Of a DNA stretch of 33,331 bases, positions 22,285-30,249 are shown in pieces (positions within the stretch are counted from its first letter, which is position 1; each line of letters begins with the position of its first letter). The notes below the pieces were generated by a model. That model was not told the origin of the DNA. It did not search any database and saw only the letters and a list, made by a program, of their open reading frames with translations. The position numbers and the translations under genes are program-made. Source of the DNA: an uncultured Sutterella sp. (lineage in GTDB: Bacteria; Pseudomonadota; Gammaproteobacteria; Burkholderiales; Burkholderiaceae_F); contig CALESB010000011.1 in the NCBI GenBank assembly GCA_937906995.1, forward strand, positions 1 to 33,331. The letters are read 5' to 3'.

Positions 22285-23325
22285 TTATACCTGCTGATTT
22301 TGAAAAAACTTCATCCAATCCACAAGAGCCTTCACACCTGATAAAGGCATTGCATTGTAGATCGACGCACGAACACCACCGACACTTCGATGGCCTCGAA
22401 GATTCAATAAACCTTGTGTTTGAGCCCCTTGCAAAAACGCCTCCAAAAGCTCTTCGCTTTCAAGGTCAAAAACGACATTCATTCGACTGCGATAGGGTGG
22501 CATCACACGGGCGCGATAAAATCCCTTACTTTCATCGATTGCTCGATAAAGAAGTTGAGCCTTGGTGTCATTAACCTTGACTAGCTCATTGACACCACCC
22601 TGGGCCTCAATCCAATCCAATACACACTTCATCGCACCAATGGCCAATGTTGGAGGTGTTACCAACATACTACCGGCTCGTACATGTGCCTGATATGAGT
22701 AAAGGTAATCTTTGACATCGACCTTCGCTTGAGCAAGAAAGTCTTGATGGATCACCACAATTGTTACGCCAGCGATACCTGCATTCTTTTGAGCACCAGC
22801 CATCAAAAGACCAACACCAGTCATATCAATAGAGCGTGAGAATATATTGCTAGAAGCGTCAATCACCCATGGTGCATCTGCCTTTGGCAATTTTGTCAGT
22901 TCTATACCATCAACCGTTTCATTGATGCATGCAAACTGGTAATCAAACCCCTTAATCTCTTCTGTTATAGACAAGGATTTGATTTGAGAGACTTCCCCAA
23001 AAGGTCGGGCAATTTTTGATGCCATTTCTGACCAATGCCCCGTAATCCAATAGCAAGCCTTCGACTGCAAAAAGTTTCTTGCAATCCAATCAAACTGCTG
23101 TCGAGCTCCCCCCATTAAAAAGAGAACCTCATACTCATCACCTATGTTCAATAAGCGACGAACTGCACTACGACTTTCTTCTAATAACGCCTCAAAGCGT
23201 AAACTGCGATGGGGATACTCAGCCAATGACAAACCATCGGCCCAATCCAAAACCATCGCAGCTAAATGTTCTTTTACCTCCGGGGCCAAAACCGAAGGCC
23301 CCGGGGCAAAGTTATAAATTGGCAT
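22285..23325 (-). CDS. serC: Phosphoserine aminotransferase
   Basis: SerC is a PLP enzyme that transaminates 3-phosphohydroxypyruvate to phosphoserine and also acts in pyridoxal phosphate synthesis. The 346-aa product has NFAPGPSVL at the start, MGGARQQFDW (phosphate/PLP loop), TGHWSE, DASSNIFSR and the PLP lysine in AGAQKNAG (K180). The C-terminal RGHRSVGGVRASIYNAMP is typical. It lies 5 nt behind gyrA and 2 nt ahead of cmk. In many proteobacteria pheA, a hisC-type gene, tyrA and aroA lie between serC and cmk; all are missing here. Confidence 0.95.
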   Translation of the reverse strand: MPIYNFAPGPSVLAPEVKEHLAAMVLDWADGLSLAEYPHRSLRFEALLEESRSAVRRLLNIGDEYEVLFLMGGARQQFDWIARNFLQSKACYWITGHWSEMASKIARPFGEVSQIKSLSITEEIKGFDYQFACINETVDGIELTKLPKADAPWVIDASSNIFSRSIDMTGVGLLMAGAQKNAGIAGVTIVVIHQDFLAQAKVDVKDYLYSYQAHVRAGSMLVTPPTLAIGAMKCVLDWIEAQGGVNELVKVNDTKAQLLYRAIDESKGFYRARVMPPYRSRMNVVFDLESEELLEAFLQGAQTQGLLNLRGHRSVGGVRASIYNAMPLSGVKALVDWMKFFQNQQV

Positions 23326-23330
23326 GAGGA

Positions 23331-26060
23331 TTACTCAGCACTTTGCTCAACAGAAGAGTCTTGAGCAACTGGTTCTTGCATATCTAGTGACAATTGTTCA
23401 CCTGAGTTCGTCATTTCTGACTTCTCTTCATCGTCCATATCCTCTTCTGCGATACGGGAGACGGCAGCCAAACTGTCATCCTTCAAAGCAATCAACGTCA
23501 CACCTTGAGTTGCACGTTTTAACACTCGAATGTCCTTGACCGAAGTACGAACAATCTTACCCTTTTGCGTGAGCATCATAATTTCGTCGGTTTCACGAAC
23601 CAATGTTGCAGCCACAACCTTACCGTTACGCTCTGAGGTTTGGATAGCAATCATGCCCTTTGTACCACGACCGTGACGCGTATACTCGGCAATTTCCGTA
23701 CGCTTACCAAAACCATTTTCAGTAGCCGTTAAGACCGTTTGTGTTTCGTCTTCAGCAACCAACATCGCAATCACTTGTTGGCCTTCATCAAGCATCATGC
23801 CACGAACACCACGAGCATTACGACCCATCGGGCGAACATCAGACTCAGCAAAACGCACTGACTTACCAGCATCAGAGAAGAGCATCACATCATGCTCACC
23901 ATCAGTGATAGCTACACCAATTAAATGATCGCCATCATCAAGCCCGGCCGCATTAATACCAGAGCGACGAACATTGGCGAAATCAATCAAGCGAGTCTTC
24001 TTCACAACACCATTGGCGGTGGCCATAAAGACATAGTGTTTATCATCAAAATCAGTGATGGGTAAAACGACCGTGATGCGTTCGCCATCGCTTAATGGCA
24101 CTGAGTTAATAATCGGACGGCCCTTGGACGTACGAGAGCCTTCAGGCAACGCATAAACGTCCAGACAGTACATACGACCAAAATTGCTAAAGCACAAAAT
24201 TCGATCGTGAGAATTGGCGATAAAGAGTTGGTCAATCAAATCACCTTCCTTCATCGTCGCAGCCTTCTTGCCTTGGCCTCCACGACGTTGTGCTTGATAG
24301 TCAGAGACTTGTTGCGTCTTGATATAACCATCGCGAGTTAATGTCACCACCATTTCTCGACGAGGAATTAAATCTCTTGGATCAAAATTGGGGTCACCCG
24401 TCGGATCGATTTCGCTACGGCGATCATCTCCATACTCGGTCTTGATTTGCAACAAATCCTCTTCAATGATCTGACGAACGCGCTCAGGCTTAGCCAAAAT
24501 ATCCAACAAGTCGCTAATCGTGAAAGTAACGTTCTTATACTCTTGCAAAATCTTGTCTTGTTCTAAACCTGTTAAGCGTTGCAAGCGCATTTGCAAAATA
24601 TTTTCAGCTTGAGTTTCACTTAAGAAATAGACCTTTTCAGCAGCATGCATGCCATAGTGTACGTCTAAGCCTTCAGGGCGGAAACCATCCACATTGTCTC
24701 CTGCACGAGACAATAAATCCATCACAAAGTCAGATCCCCAGCCACGACTCATCAAACCAGCCTTAGCCACTTCAGGCGTGGGTGCATTGCGAATAATTTC
24801 AATAAAGTCATCAATATTGGCCAATGCAACAGCCAAGCCTTCCAAAATGTGGCAACGAGCACGTGCTTCACGCAAATCAAATAAGCAACGTCGAGTGATG
24901 ACTTCTCGACGATGCATCAAGAAAGCTTCTATGATTTGCTTTAAGTTCAACAATTGAGGTTGACCATCAACCAAGGCCACCATGTTGATACCAAAAGAAT
25001 CCTGAAGTTGCGTCATCTTATAGAGGTTATTCAAAACCACGTCTGCCACAACACCAGTCTTCAAATCCATTACAACACGAACACCGTCTTTGTCGGTTTC
25101 ATCTCGTAGATCAGCAATTCCTTCAATCTTCTTTTCATTGATGAGATGAGCAATGCTTTCAACCAAGACCTTTTTATTAACTTGATACGGAATTTCGTCA
25201 ACTACTATGCGCGTACGGCGACCCTTGTCATACTCTTCGTAATGAGTCTTTGCTCGCATTACAACGCGACCACGCCCAGTACGATAACCGTCAACGACTC
25301 CCTTTAATCCGAAAATAATGCCTCCAGTCGGAAAGTCTGGAGCTGGCATAAATTTAATCAAGTCATCAACAGTTGCATGAGGATTGTTCAATAAGTGCAC
25401 ACAAGCATCAACCGTTTCACCCAAGTTATGTGGAGGAATATTGGTCGCCATACCCACGGCAATACCTGCACTACCATTAATCAAAAGGTTGGGTAAACGC
25501 GTTGGTAAAACTGTCGGTTCTTTTTCTGTATTGTCGTAATTAGGAACAAAGTCCACCGTACCACGACGGATGTCAGCCAACATTTCTCCAGCCAACTTTT
25601 GTAACTTCACTTCTGTATAACGCATGGCAGCCGCAGAGTCGCCGTCTAAGCTACCGAAGTTACCTTGACCGTAAATCAGTGGATAACGTAACGAAAAAGG
25701 CTGAGCCATACGAACAATCGTTTCATATGCAGCTGAGTCGCCATGCGGGTGATACTTACCGATAACATCCCCAACAACACGAGCAGACTTTTTCGTCGGA
25801 CGATTGTAGGTATTGCCCATTTGCTCCATTGCATAGAGCACACGACGGTGCACTGGCTTTAACCCATCTCGAACATCCGGTAAAGCACGCCCCACAATCA
25901 CACTCATTGCATAATCCAAATAGGCACGCTTCATCTCAGCTTCTAGTGAGACAGGCAGTAACTCCTGAGCAATATCGACCATCGAGCCCACCTCGGAGCT
26001 ATTTTGATTCTCTTCTTCAATCAACGTGTCTTCGTTTTTGATATCTTCGTTATCCGACAT
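23331..26060 (-). CDS. gyrA: DNA gyrase subunit A
   Basis: GyrA forms the cleavage-reunion part of gyrase and carries the catalytic Tyr148 (in AMRYTE). The 909-aa product has the ALPDVRDGLKPVHRRVLYAM start of the winged-helix domain, given as ALPDVRDGLKPVHRR and VLYAM. The quinolone-determining region is HPHGDSAAYETIVRM, with Ser109 (E. coli Ser83) conserved and Glu113 where E. coli has Asp87. The GyrA box QRRGGQGK precedes the beta-pinwheel C-terminal domain, and an acidic tail follows. The start at 26060 gives about 26 extra residues; the internal ATG at 25982 (MVDIAQELLPVSLE, GAGG upstream) is a possible alternative. It heads the gyrA-serC-cmk-rpsA-ihfB cluster. Confidence 0.97.
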   Translation of the reverse strand: MSDNEDIKNEDTLIEEENQNSSEVGSMVDIAQELLPVSLEAEMKRAYLDYAMSVIVGRALPDVRDGLKPVHRRVLYAMEQMGNTYNRPTKKSARVVGDVIGKYHPHGDSAAYETIVRMAQPFSLRYPLIYGQGNFGSLDGDSAAAMRYTEVKLQKLAGEMLADIRRGTVDFVPNYDNTEKEPTVLPTRLPNLLINGSAGIAVGMATNIPPHNLGETVDACVHLLNNPHATVDDLIKFMPAPDFPTGGIIFGLKGVVDGYRTGRGRVVMRAKTHYEEYDKGRRTRIVVDEIPYQVNKKVLVESIAHLINEKKIEGIADLRDETDKDGVRVVMDLKTGVVADVVLNNLYKMTQLQDSFGINMVALVDGQPQLLNLKQIIEAFLMHRREVITRRCLFDLREARARCHILEGLAVALANIDDFIEIIRNAPTPEVAKAGLMSRGWGSDFVMDLLSRAGDNVDGFRPEGLDVHYGMHAAEKVYFLSETQAENILQMRLQRLTGLEQDKILQEYKNVTFTISDLLDILAKPERVRQIIEEDLLQIKTEYGDDRRSEIDPTGDPNFDPRDLIPRREMVVTLTRDGYIKTQQVSDYQAQRRGGQGKKAATMKEGDLIDQLFIANSHDRILCFSNFGRMYCLDVYALPEGSRTSKGRPIINSVPLSDGERITVVLPITDFDDKHYVFMATANGVVKKTRLIDFANVRRSGINAAGLDDGDHLIGVAITDGEHDVMLFSDAGKSVRFAESDVRPMGRNARGVRGMMLDEGQQVIAMLVAEDETQTVLTATENGFGKRTEIAEYTRHGRGTKGMIAIQTSERNGKVVAATLVRETDEIMMLTQKGKIVRTSVKDIRVLKRATQGVTLIALKDDSLAAVSRIAEEDMDDEEKSEMTNSGEQLSLDMQEPVAQDSSVEQSAE

Positions 26061-26095
26061 TGATGACTTTCCCGTTTAAGAAATTTAACCTATTG

Positions 26096-26104
26096 ATTTT
26101 ATCA
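26096..26104 (-). promoter_or_regulatory. Extended -10 promoter of gyrA
   Basis: The minus strand reads TGATAAAAT, an extended -10 (TGnTAAAAT), about 36 nt before the gyrA ATG. The rest of the 256-nt divergent gap is A/T-rich. On the plus strand it contains TTGACA (26184-26189) and TACAAT (26279-26284), weak candidates for the amidohydrolase promoter. Confidence 0.5.
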
Positions 26105-26316
26105 GAAATTACTTGAAAAAATTCCTTTACAAATTTACTAAATTAGTCTTTATAAACAAATAGTTATCTATTATTAAAAATACTTGACAAAGACATTACA
26201 TTTACATCTAGAGTTTTCTGTTAAAAGAATCTCTAATTTTCAAAGTTCCAAGACCTGAGCAATTCTCTTGAAATTTTCTACAATAGCGGAAACAAAACCA
26301 TTCATAAGGATCTGTT

Positions 26317-27627
26317 ATGCGTGTTGAAACAATGATTCATGCTGGCTGGGTGATGCCCATGGCACCAAAGGGAGCTGTTTTAGCTCATCATTCAGTGCTC
26401 ATCAATGATGGCAAAGTCGTTGCTGTCGTTCCTACTGCTGAAACCGTCGATGTTCAAGCTCAGAATGTTTACGATTTACCTAACCAAATTGTTTTGCCCG
26501 GGCTTGTTAATGCCCACTCTCACGCTCCTATGAATTTATTGCGCGGCATGGGCGCTGACCTACCCTTAATGGACTGGTTAACTACGAAAATTTGGCCTGC
26601 TGAAGGCAAATTAATGAGCCCAGAATTCTGCTATGAAGGCTCTTTGCTAGCCGGCGAAGAAATGCTTCGATCGGGCATTACATGTACTAATGATCATTAT
26701 TTCTTTTCCTCCGATGTCGCTCGCGGCCTCAATGAAGCTGGCTTAAAGTGCACCGTATCAGCTATTTTCATTGGTTTCCCATCCGCTATGGCTAAAACCA
26801 ATGATGAGTATTACAGCTGTGCAGAAAATTTATTCGAACAATTCAAAGGCCACCGTCAAACACGTGTCGCCGTTGGGCCTCACGCCCCCTACACCGTCGA
26901 TGATGCAACGCTCATCCGTTGCCGTGACTTAGCTGAAAAATACGACAGCAAGATTCATATGCATGTTGATGAAACCCTAACTGAAATTGAGGGTTCAATA
27001 AAAGAGCACGGTATGCGTCCAGTGGAACGTTTGCAAAAACTCGGTTTACTGTCTAACCGCCTTTTATCTGTGCATACCGTTCATCCCGATGAAAATGAAA
27101 TGCAACTTTTAGCAAAAGCAGGCGCAAGCGTCTGTCACTGTCCTTGCTCTAATTTGAAATTAGCTAGTGGCTTTGCACCAATCGCTCATATGATGGACTT
27201 GGGGATCAACATTGCTATCGGTACAGACGGTGTGGCCAGTAACGATAAATTGGATCTTCTAGGCGAGACTCGTTTAGCTGCAATGCTCGGTAAAGCCGTT
27301 TCTGGCGAACCGACAAGCATGAAAGTTGAAGATCTCTTATATGCCGCTACCATGGGCGGAGCTAAAGCCATTGGTTGGGATGACCGCATTGGCTCTTTGG
27401 AAGCCGGCAAAGATGCTGACCTTATTGCTATCGACCTTGCTGGCGTCAATACTGTGCCGGTTTTTGACGCTCATACACAACTTCTTTATAGTGCAGGACG
27501 CGAAGAAATTACTCATGTCTGGACTGATGGCAAACTCGTTGTAAAAAAACAACAATCAGTCTCTCTACGACATCTGTCTGATTTTAGTGCCCATGAACTT
27601 GCTAAAAAGTGGCACAATAGAATTTGA
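26317..27627 (+). CDS. mtaD: TRZ/ATZ-family amidohydrolase, SAH/MTA deaminase-like (MtaD)
   Basis: The 436-aa metal-dependent deaminase has the composite beta-domain ends and TIM-barrel metal sites of the family: NAHSHAPMNLLRG (H67, H69), HMHVDE (H214, H216, E219), HTVH (H253 region) and GTDG (D304). Relatives deaminate S-adenosylhomocysteine or methylthioadenosine (and adenosine) to inosyl forms, a salvage route for SAM by-products. The substrate here is inferred from family and from gene context: in pseudomonads mtaD lies between gyrA and ubiG-mupP. AAGGATC precedes the ATG. It is divergent from gyrA. Confidence 0.85.
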   Translation: MRVETMIHAGWVMPMAPKGAVLAHHSVLINDGKVVAVVPTAETVDVQAQNVYDLPNQIVLPGLVNAHSHAPMNLLRGMGADLPLMDWLTTKIWPAEGKLMSPEFCYEGSLLAGEEMLRSGITCTNDHYFFSSDVARGLNEAGLKCTVSAIFIGFPSAMAKTNDEYYSCAENLFEQFKGHRQTRVAVGPHAPYTVDDATLIRCRDLAEKYDSKIHMHVDETLTEIEGSIKEHGMRPVERLQKLGLLSNRLLSVHTVHPDENEMQLLAKAGASVCHCPCSNLKLASGFAPIAHMMDLGINIAIGTDGVASNDKLDLLGETRLAAMLGKAVSGEPTSMKVEDLLYAATMGGAKAIGWDDRIGSLEAGKDADLIAIDLAGVNTVPVFDAHTQLLYSAGREEITHVWTDGKLVVKKQQSVSLRHLSDFSAHELAKKWHNRI

Positions 27628-27640
27628 TTGCTGGTTATTT

Positions 27641-27678
27641 CTCTCCCCTGAGAGCCACTCGCGAGGGCGGTGGGAGAG
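27641..27678 (+). repeat. Hairpin between mtaD and ompA
   Basis: CTCTCCC (27641-27647) pairs with GGGAGAG (27672-27678), with an inner GAG/CTC-rich stem. No T-run follows, so it is probably not a terminator. It may be part of the ompA leader or a dispersed intergenic repeat. Confidence 0.35.
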
Positions 27679-27745
27679 GTAACTGAGGTGTGACGGCTCG
27701 CCTAATATTTAGAATTAACCGTCAAAATCCAATTGGAGATGAAAC

Positions 27746-28315
27746 ATGAAAAAAACTATTGCTTTGAGCGCCGCCTTAATCGCTATGCTTGCAACCTCTG
27801 GTGTTGCCAGTGCTGAAGATGCATTCCCGTATGTTCGTTCTTCTTCTAAGGCTACGGTCATGACCGCTTACGACCTTTGCGTTCGTACGGGTTACTGGAC
27901 CCCGGCTTTGGCAGAAGGCATTGAATGTGACTCTGACGTTGCCGCTTCCAGCAAGATCGTTTTGGCTGCTGATATGCTCTTTGGTTTTGACTCCGTCAAG
28001 TTAAAGGATGAAGGCAAGAACATGCTCAACGAACTCGTCGCCCGTATGGCTGGCTTGAACGTTGAAGTTGTGATGGCCACTGGCTATACCGACCGTGTTG
28101 GTGCTGCTGCCTACAACCAACGTTTGTCTGAACGTCGCGCAGAAGCTGTGAAGGCTTACTTGGTTGCACAAGGCGTCCCCGCCGACAAAGTTCAAACCGA
28201 AGGTAAGGGTAGCGCTGACGCTGTTGTTACGTGCGAAAATGGTAAGGGCTTAATCCAATGCTTAGCCCCGAACCGTCGTGCCGTTGTCGAAGTCGTCGGT
28301 ACGCGTGCACAATAA
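27746..28315 (+). CDS. ompA: OmpA-family outer-membrane/peptidoglycan-linking protein
   Basis: The 189-aa product has a signal peptide (likely cut after ASA near residue 23) and a short linker. A C-terminal OmpA-like domain (about 75-189) follows, with FGFDSVKLKDEG, GYTDRVGAAAYNQRLSERRAEAVKAYL in pieces (GYTDRVGAAAYNQRLSERRA; EAVKAYL) and PNRRAVVEV. These form the diaminopimelate-binding fold that ties the envelope to peptidoglycan. The eight-stranded barrel of enterobacterial OmpA is absent, as in other betaproteobacterial members. GGAG lies 7 nt upstream. Codon use is biased towards strong expression. It is followed by a terminator. Confidence 0.92.
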   Translation: MKKTIALSAALIAMLATSGVASAEDAFPYVRSSSKATVMTAYDLCVRTGYWTPALAEGIECDSDVAASSKIVLAADMLFGFDSVKLKDEGKNMLNELVARMAGLNVEVVMATGYTDRVGAAAYNQRLSERRAEAVKAYLVAQGVPADKVQTEGKGSADAVVTCENGKGLIQCLAPNRRAVVEVVGTRAQ

Positions 28316-28351
28316 TGCCACTGTGAGCTAAACGCTCTATGCATTAAATAA

Positions 28352-28385
28352 AAGAGGCGCTCTCTGAAGCGCCTCTTCTTTCCTC
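28352..28385 (+). terminator. Terminator after ompA
   Basis: AAGAGGCGC (28352-28360) pairs perfectly with GCGCCTCTT (28369-28377), followed by the T-rich CTTTCCTCTTT. It lies just before the phosphatase gene and so may allow only partial read-through into it. Confidence 0.75.
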
Positions 28386-28394
28386 TTTCGTTCT

Positions 28395-29063
28395 ATGAAA
28401 CCTCTCATTCTCTTTGATCTTGATGGTACCCTCGTCGATAGTGCTCCTGAGCTTGTCGCCAGTATCAACCGTTTACGTGAAACTCGCTCGCTAGAGCCAC
28501 TACCCTATGGTCAGTTGCGCCCCTATGCTGGCATGGGTGCCAAAGGGCTACTAAAGGCAGGCCTTGATATGAGCGAAGATGACCCATTCTTTGCCCAAAC
28601 CAAAGAAGAATTCCTCAACGATTATCAGGCTCACTGTGCAGATAATATTATGATGTTTGAAGGAATTCCCGAACTCCTTTTTCAAATTGAAAAACAGGGT
28701 TGGAAATGGGGCATCGTCACCAACAAATTTGAATGCTTCGCGCTTCCGATACTCAAAAAGCTTAATCTTTTTGAACGCGCTAGCGTTATCGTTTGTGGCG
28801 ACGCAACCATGAAACTAAAGCCACACCCTGACAATTTAATTGTTGCATTACAAAAAACAGCACGAGAAGCAACCGAGTGCGTCTATGTCGGTGACGATAT
28901 CCGAGATGCACAAGCTGCTGGCAAAATCCCAATGACCTTTGCTGCAGCAAGCTGGGGCTATTTAGGCAAAGTTCAAAACATTGGCCAGTGGAGTGCTAAC
29001 CATGTTGCCACTGACCCATTGGATCTCATGGAGTGGTTATTTTCTGTTTTCAGAAAAGCGTAA
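28395..29063 (+). CDS. gph: HAD-family phosphatase, Gph/MupP type
   Basis: The 222-aa HAD phosphatase has motif I DLDGTLVDS (Asp8, Asp10), a helical cap, motif II IVTNK, motif III Lys (KLKPHPDN) and motif IV YVGDDIRDAQAAG. Such proteins are annotated as phosphoglycolate phosphatase. In Pseudomonas, however, the homologue placed beside mtaD, ubiG and gyrA is MupP, which dephosphorylates N-acetylmuramate-6-phosphate in peptidoglycan recycling. The same neighbourhood here makes MupP a serious alternative. No Shine-Dalgarno is visible before ATG 28395 (the region is pyrimidine-rich), and the ompA terminator ends only about 10-18 nt upstream, so expression may be low or depend on read-through. Confidence 0.85.
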   Translation: MKPLILFDLDGTLVDSAPELVASINRLRETRSLEPLPYGQLRPYAGMGAKGLLKAGLDMSEDDPFFAQTKEEFLNDYQAHCADNIMMFEGIPELLFQIEKQGWKWGIVTNKFECFALPILKKLNLFERASVIVCGDATMKLKPHPDNLIVALQKTAREATECVYVGDDIRDAQAAGKIPMTFAAASWGYLGKVQNIGQWSANHVATDPLDLMEWLFSVFRKA

Positions 29064-29578
29064 CGATTCGGATAGCCTTACGTCTGTAGGTTTACACCAC
29101 GAAATGTCCCGCTCTTGCGCACGGGGCATTTCGCAGTTTACGTTAAATACATGCTGAGGACTCAAACGGTATATTTCACCCCCTCTCCATATTAGGGTTT
29201 ACGATAGGTTTTTTGTATCTCCAAAACGTATCATTTCGTTCTACTCTTACATGTTAACTTTTGCATTTGCACTAAAAAGCATTTAGCAAGGTAAAAAAGT
29301 AAATGGAATTTCAGTTGATTCTCCGTTATGGCTGAAACCTTGAGTTGGTGTTGCGCTGACAAATATGTCGTAATGGTTTGACATAAGAGACATACACCAA
29401 GCGTTTATGCCAAACTTCCATTAGGACGTTGCAACCAACAAAGCCAATGATTGACTCTTAATTTGCTTTGTGTTGTAAACGATATTTTTAAACCTGTGCA
29501 AATTTACCTCGAACTCTTTAGAAGTTAGGTTGATTTCACACCAGTTATTGAATACTGGACTATCCAGGGCTTTTAATT
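29064..29578. other. 515-nt intergenic region with several hairpins, no gene seen
   Basis: No convincing ORF on either strand. A 12-bp stem (CGAAATGtCCCG / CGGGgCATTTCG, 29100-29111 and 29122-29133) follows the phosphatase gene. It lacks a T-run but may be the mRNA end. Between 29309 and 29400 nested inverted repeats occur: TTTCAG/CTGAAA (29309-29314, 29332-29337), TTGGTGT/ACACCAA (29345-29351, 29394-29400) and inside it TATGTC/GACATA (29364-29369, 29380-29385). The rest is A/T-rich and presumably holds the hemG promoter. Confidence 0.5.
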
Positions 29579-30115
29579 ATGAATTCTGTGCTCGTGGTTT
29601 ATCACAGCCAAGGTGGGCACACTGCACGCATTGCGCGCCGAATTTGGGAAACGGTGATTGCTGAAGGCAACCAAGCCGACATGATGAGTGTCGTTGAGGC
29701 CGATCGTGAAGGTGTTGATTGGGATAAGTATGATCTTATCATCATTGGTTCGCCTGTTATATATGGCAAATATCCCAAAGTTTTCATGAACTTTGTGGAT
29801 AAATACAAAACCGTTTTAAACTCAAAAACACATAGTTTTTTCAATGTATCGCTGATGGCTCGTTCCGCGTTAAAAGCGACACCAGAGGCCAATCACTACA
29901 TGCAAAAATTCTTAAAAAAGTCCCCATGGAGTCCTCGCGATGTCAAATGCATTGCTGGTAAAGTGGATTATCCTAATTGGAGCTGGATGGATAAAAAAAT
30001 CATCCAAATCATCATGACAATGGTGAAGGGTCCAACCGACCCTAACACAGTCATTGACTACACGGACTGGGAAGATGTTAAGAGCTACGCACGTCACTGT
30101 TTGACGCTTATCTAG
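29579..30115 (+). CDS. hemG: Menaquinone-dependent protoporphyrinogen IX dehydrogenase HemG
   Basis: HemG is a membrane-associated flavodoxin-like enzyme that oxidises protoporphyrinogen IX in haem synthesis and passes electrons to the quinone pool. The 178-aa product begins with the FMN phosphate loop VVYHSQGGHTARIA and has IIGSPVIYGKYPKVF. It carries the HemG-specific long insert with SLMARSALKATPEANHYMQKFL (split SLMARSALKATPE, NHYMQKFL) and the C-terminal YTDWEDVKSYAR. It aligns along its whole length with E. coli HemG from memory. AGGG lies 11 nt upstream. It stands alone between a long intergenic region and fadD. Confidence 0.92.
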   Translation: MNSVLVVYHSQGGHTARIARRIWETVIAEGNQADMMSVVEADREGVDWDKYDLIIIGSPVIYGKYPKVFMNFVDKYKTVLNSKTHSFFNVSLMARSALKATPEANHYMQKFLKKSPWSPRDVKCIAGKVDYPNWSWMDKKIIQIIMTMVKGPTDPNTVIDYTDWEDVKSYARHCLTLI

Positions 30116-30249
30116 CTTTAGTAATATGTCACACCCTCTCTAATAACGATTTTTAAATTTTGCCTAGATGGATGCATCTTACGCAAAGTAAATGGGTTAG
30201 TCTTTCACTGAACGATACTGATTAACTCAACACTGTTTTGGAAGTAAAA

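Noticed and set aside
26184..26212. TTGACA-N17-TCTAGA as a strong promoter for the mtaD-like gene
   Set aside because: The -35 is perfect but the -10 is poor and the start would be about 100 nt from the ATG; kept only as a weak candidate.
27641..27678. The mtaD-ompA hairpin as an intrinsic terminator
   Set aside because: No T-run follows on either strand, so it is recorded only as a repeat or hairpin.
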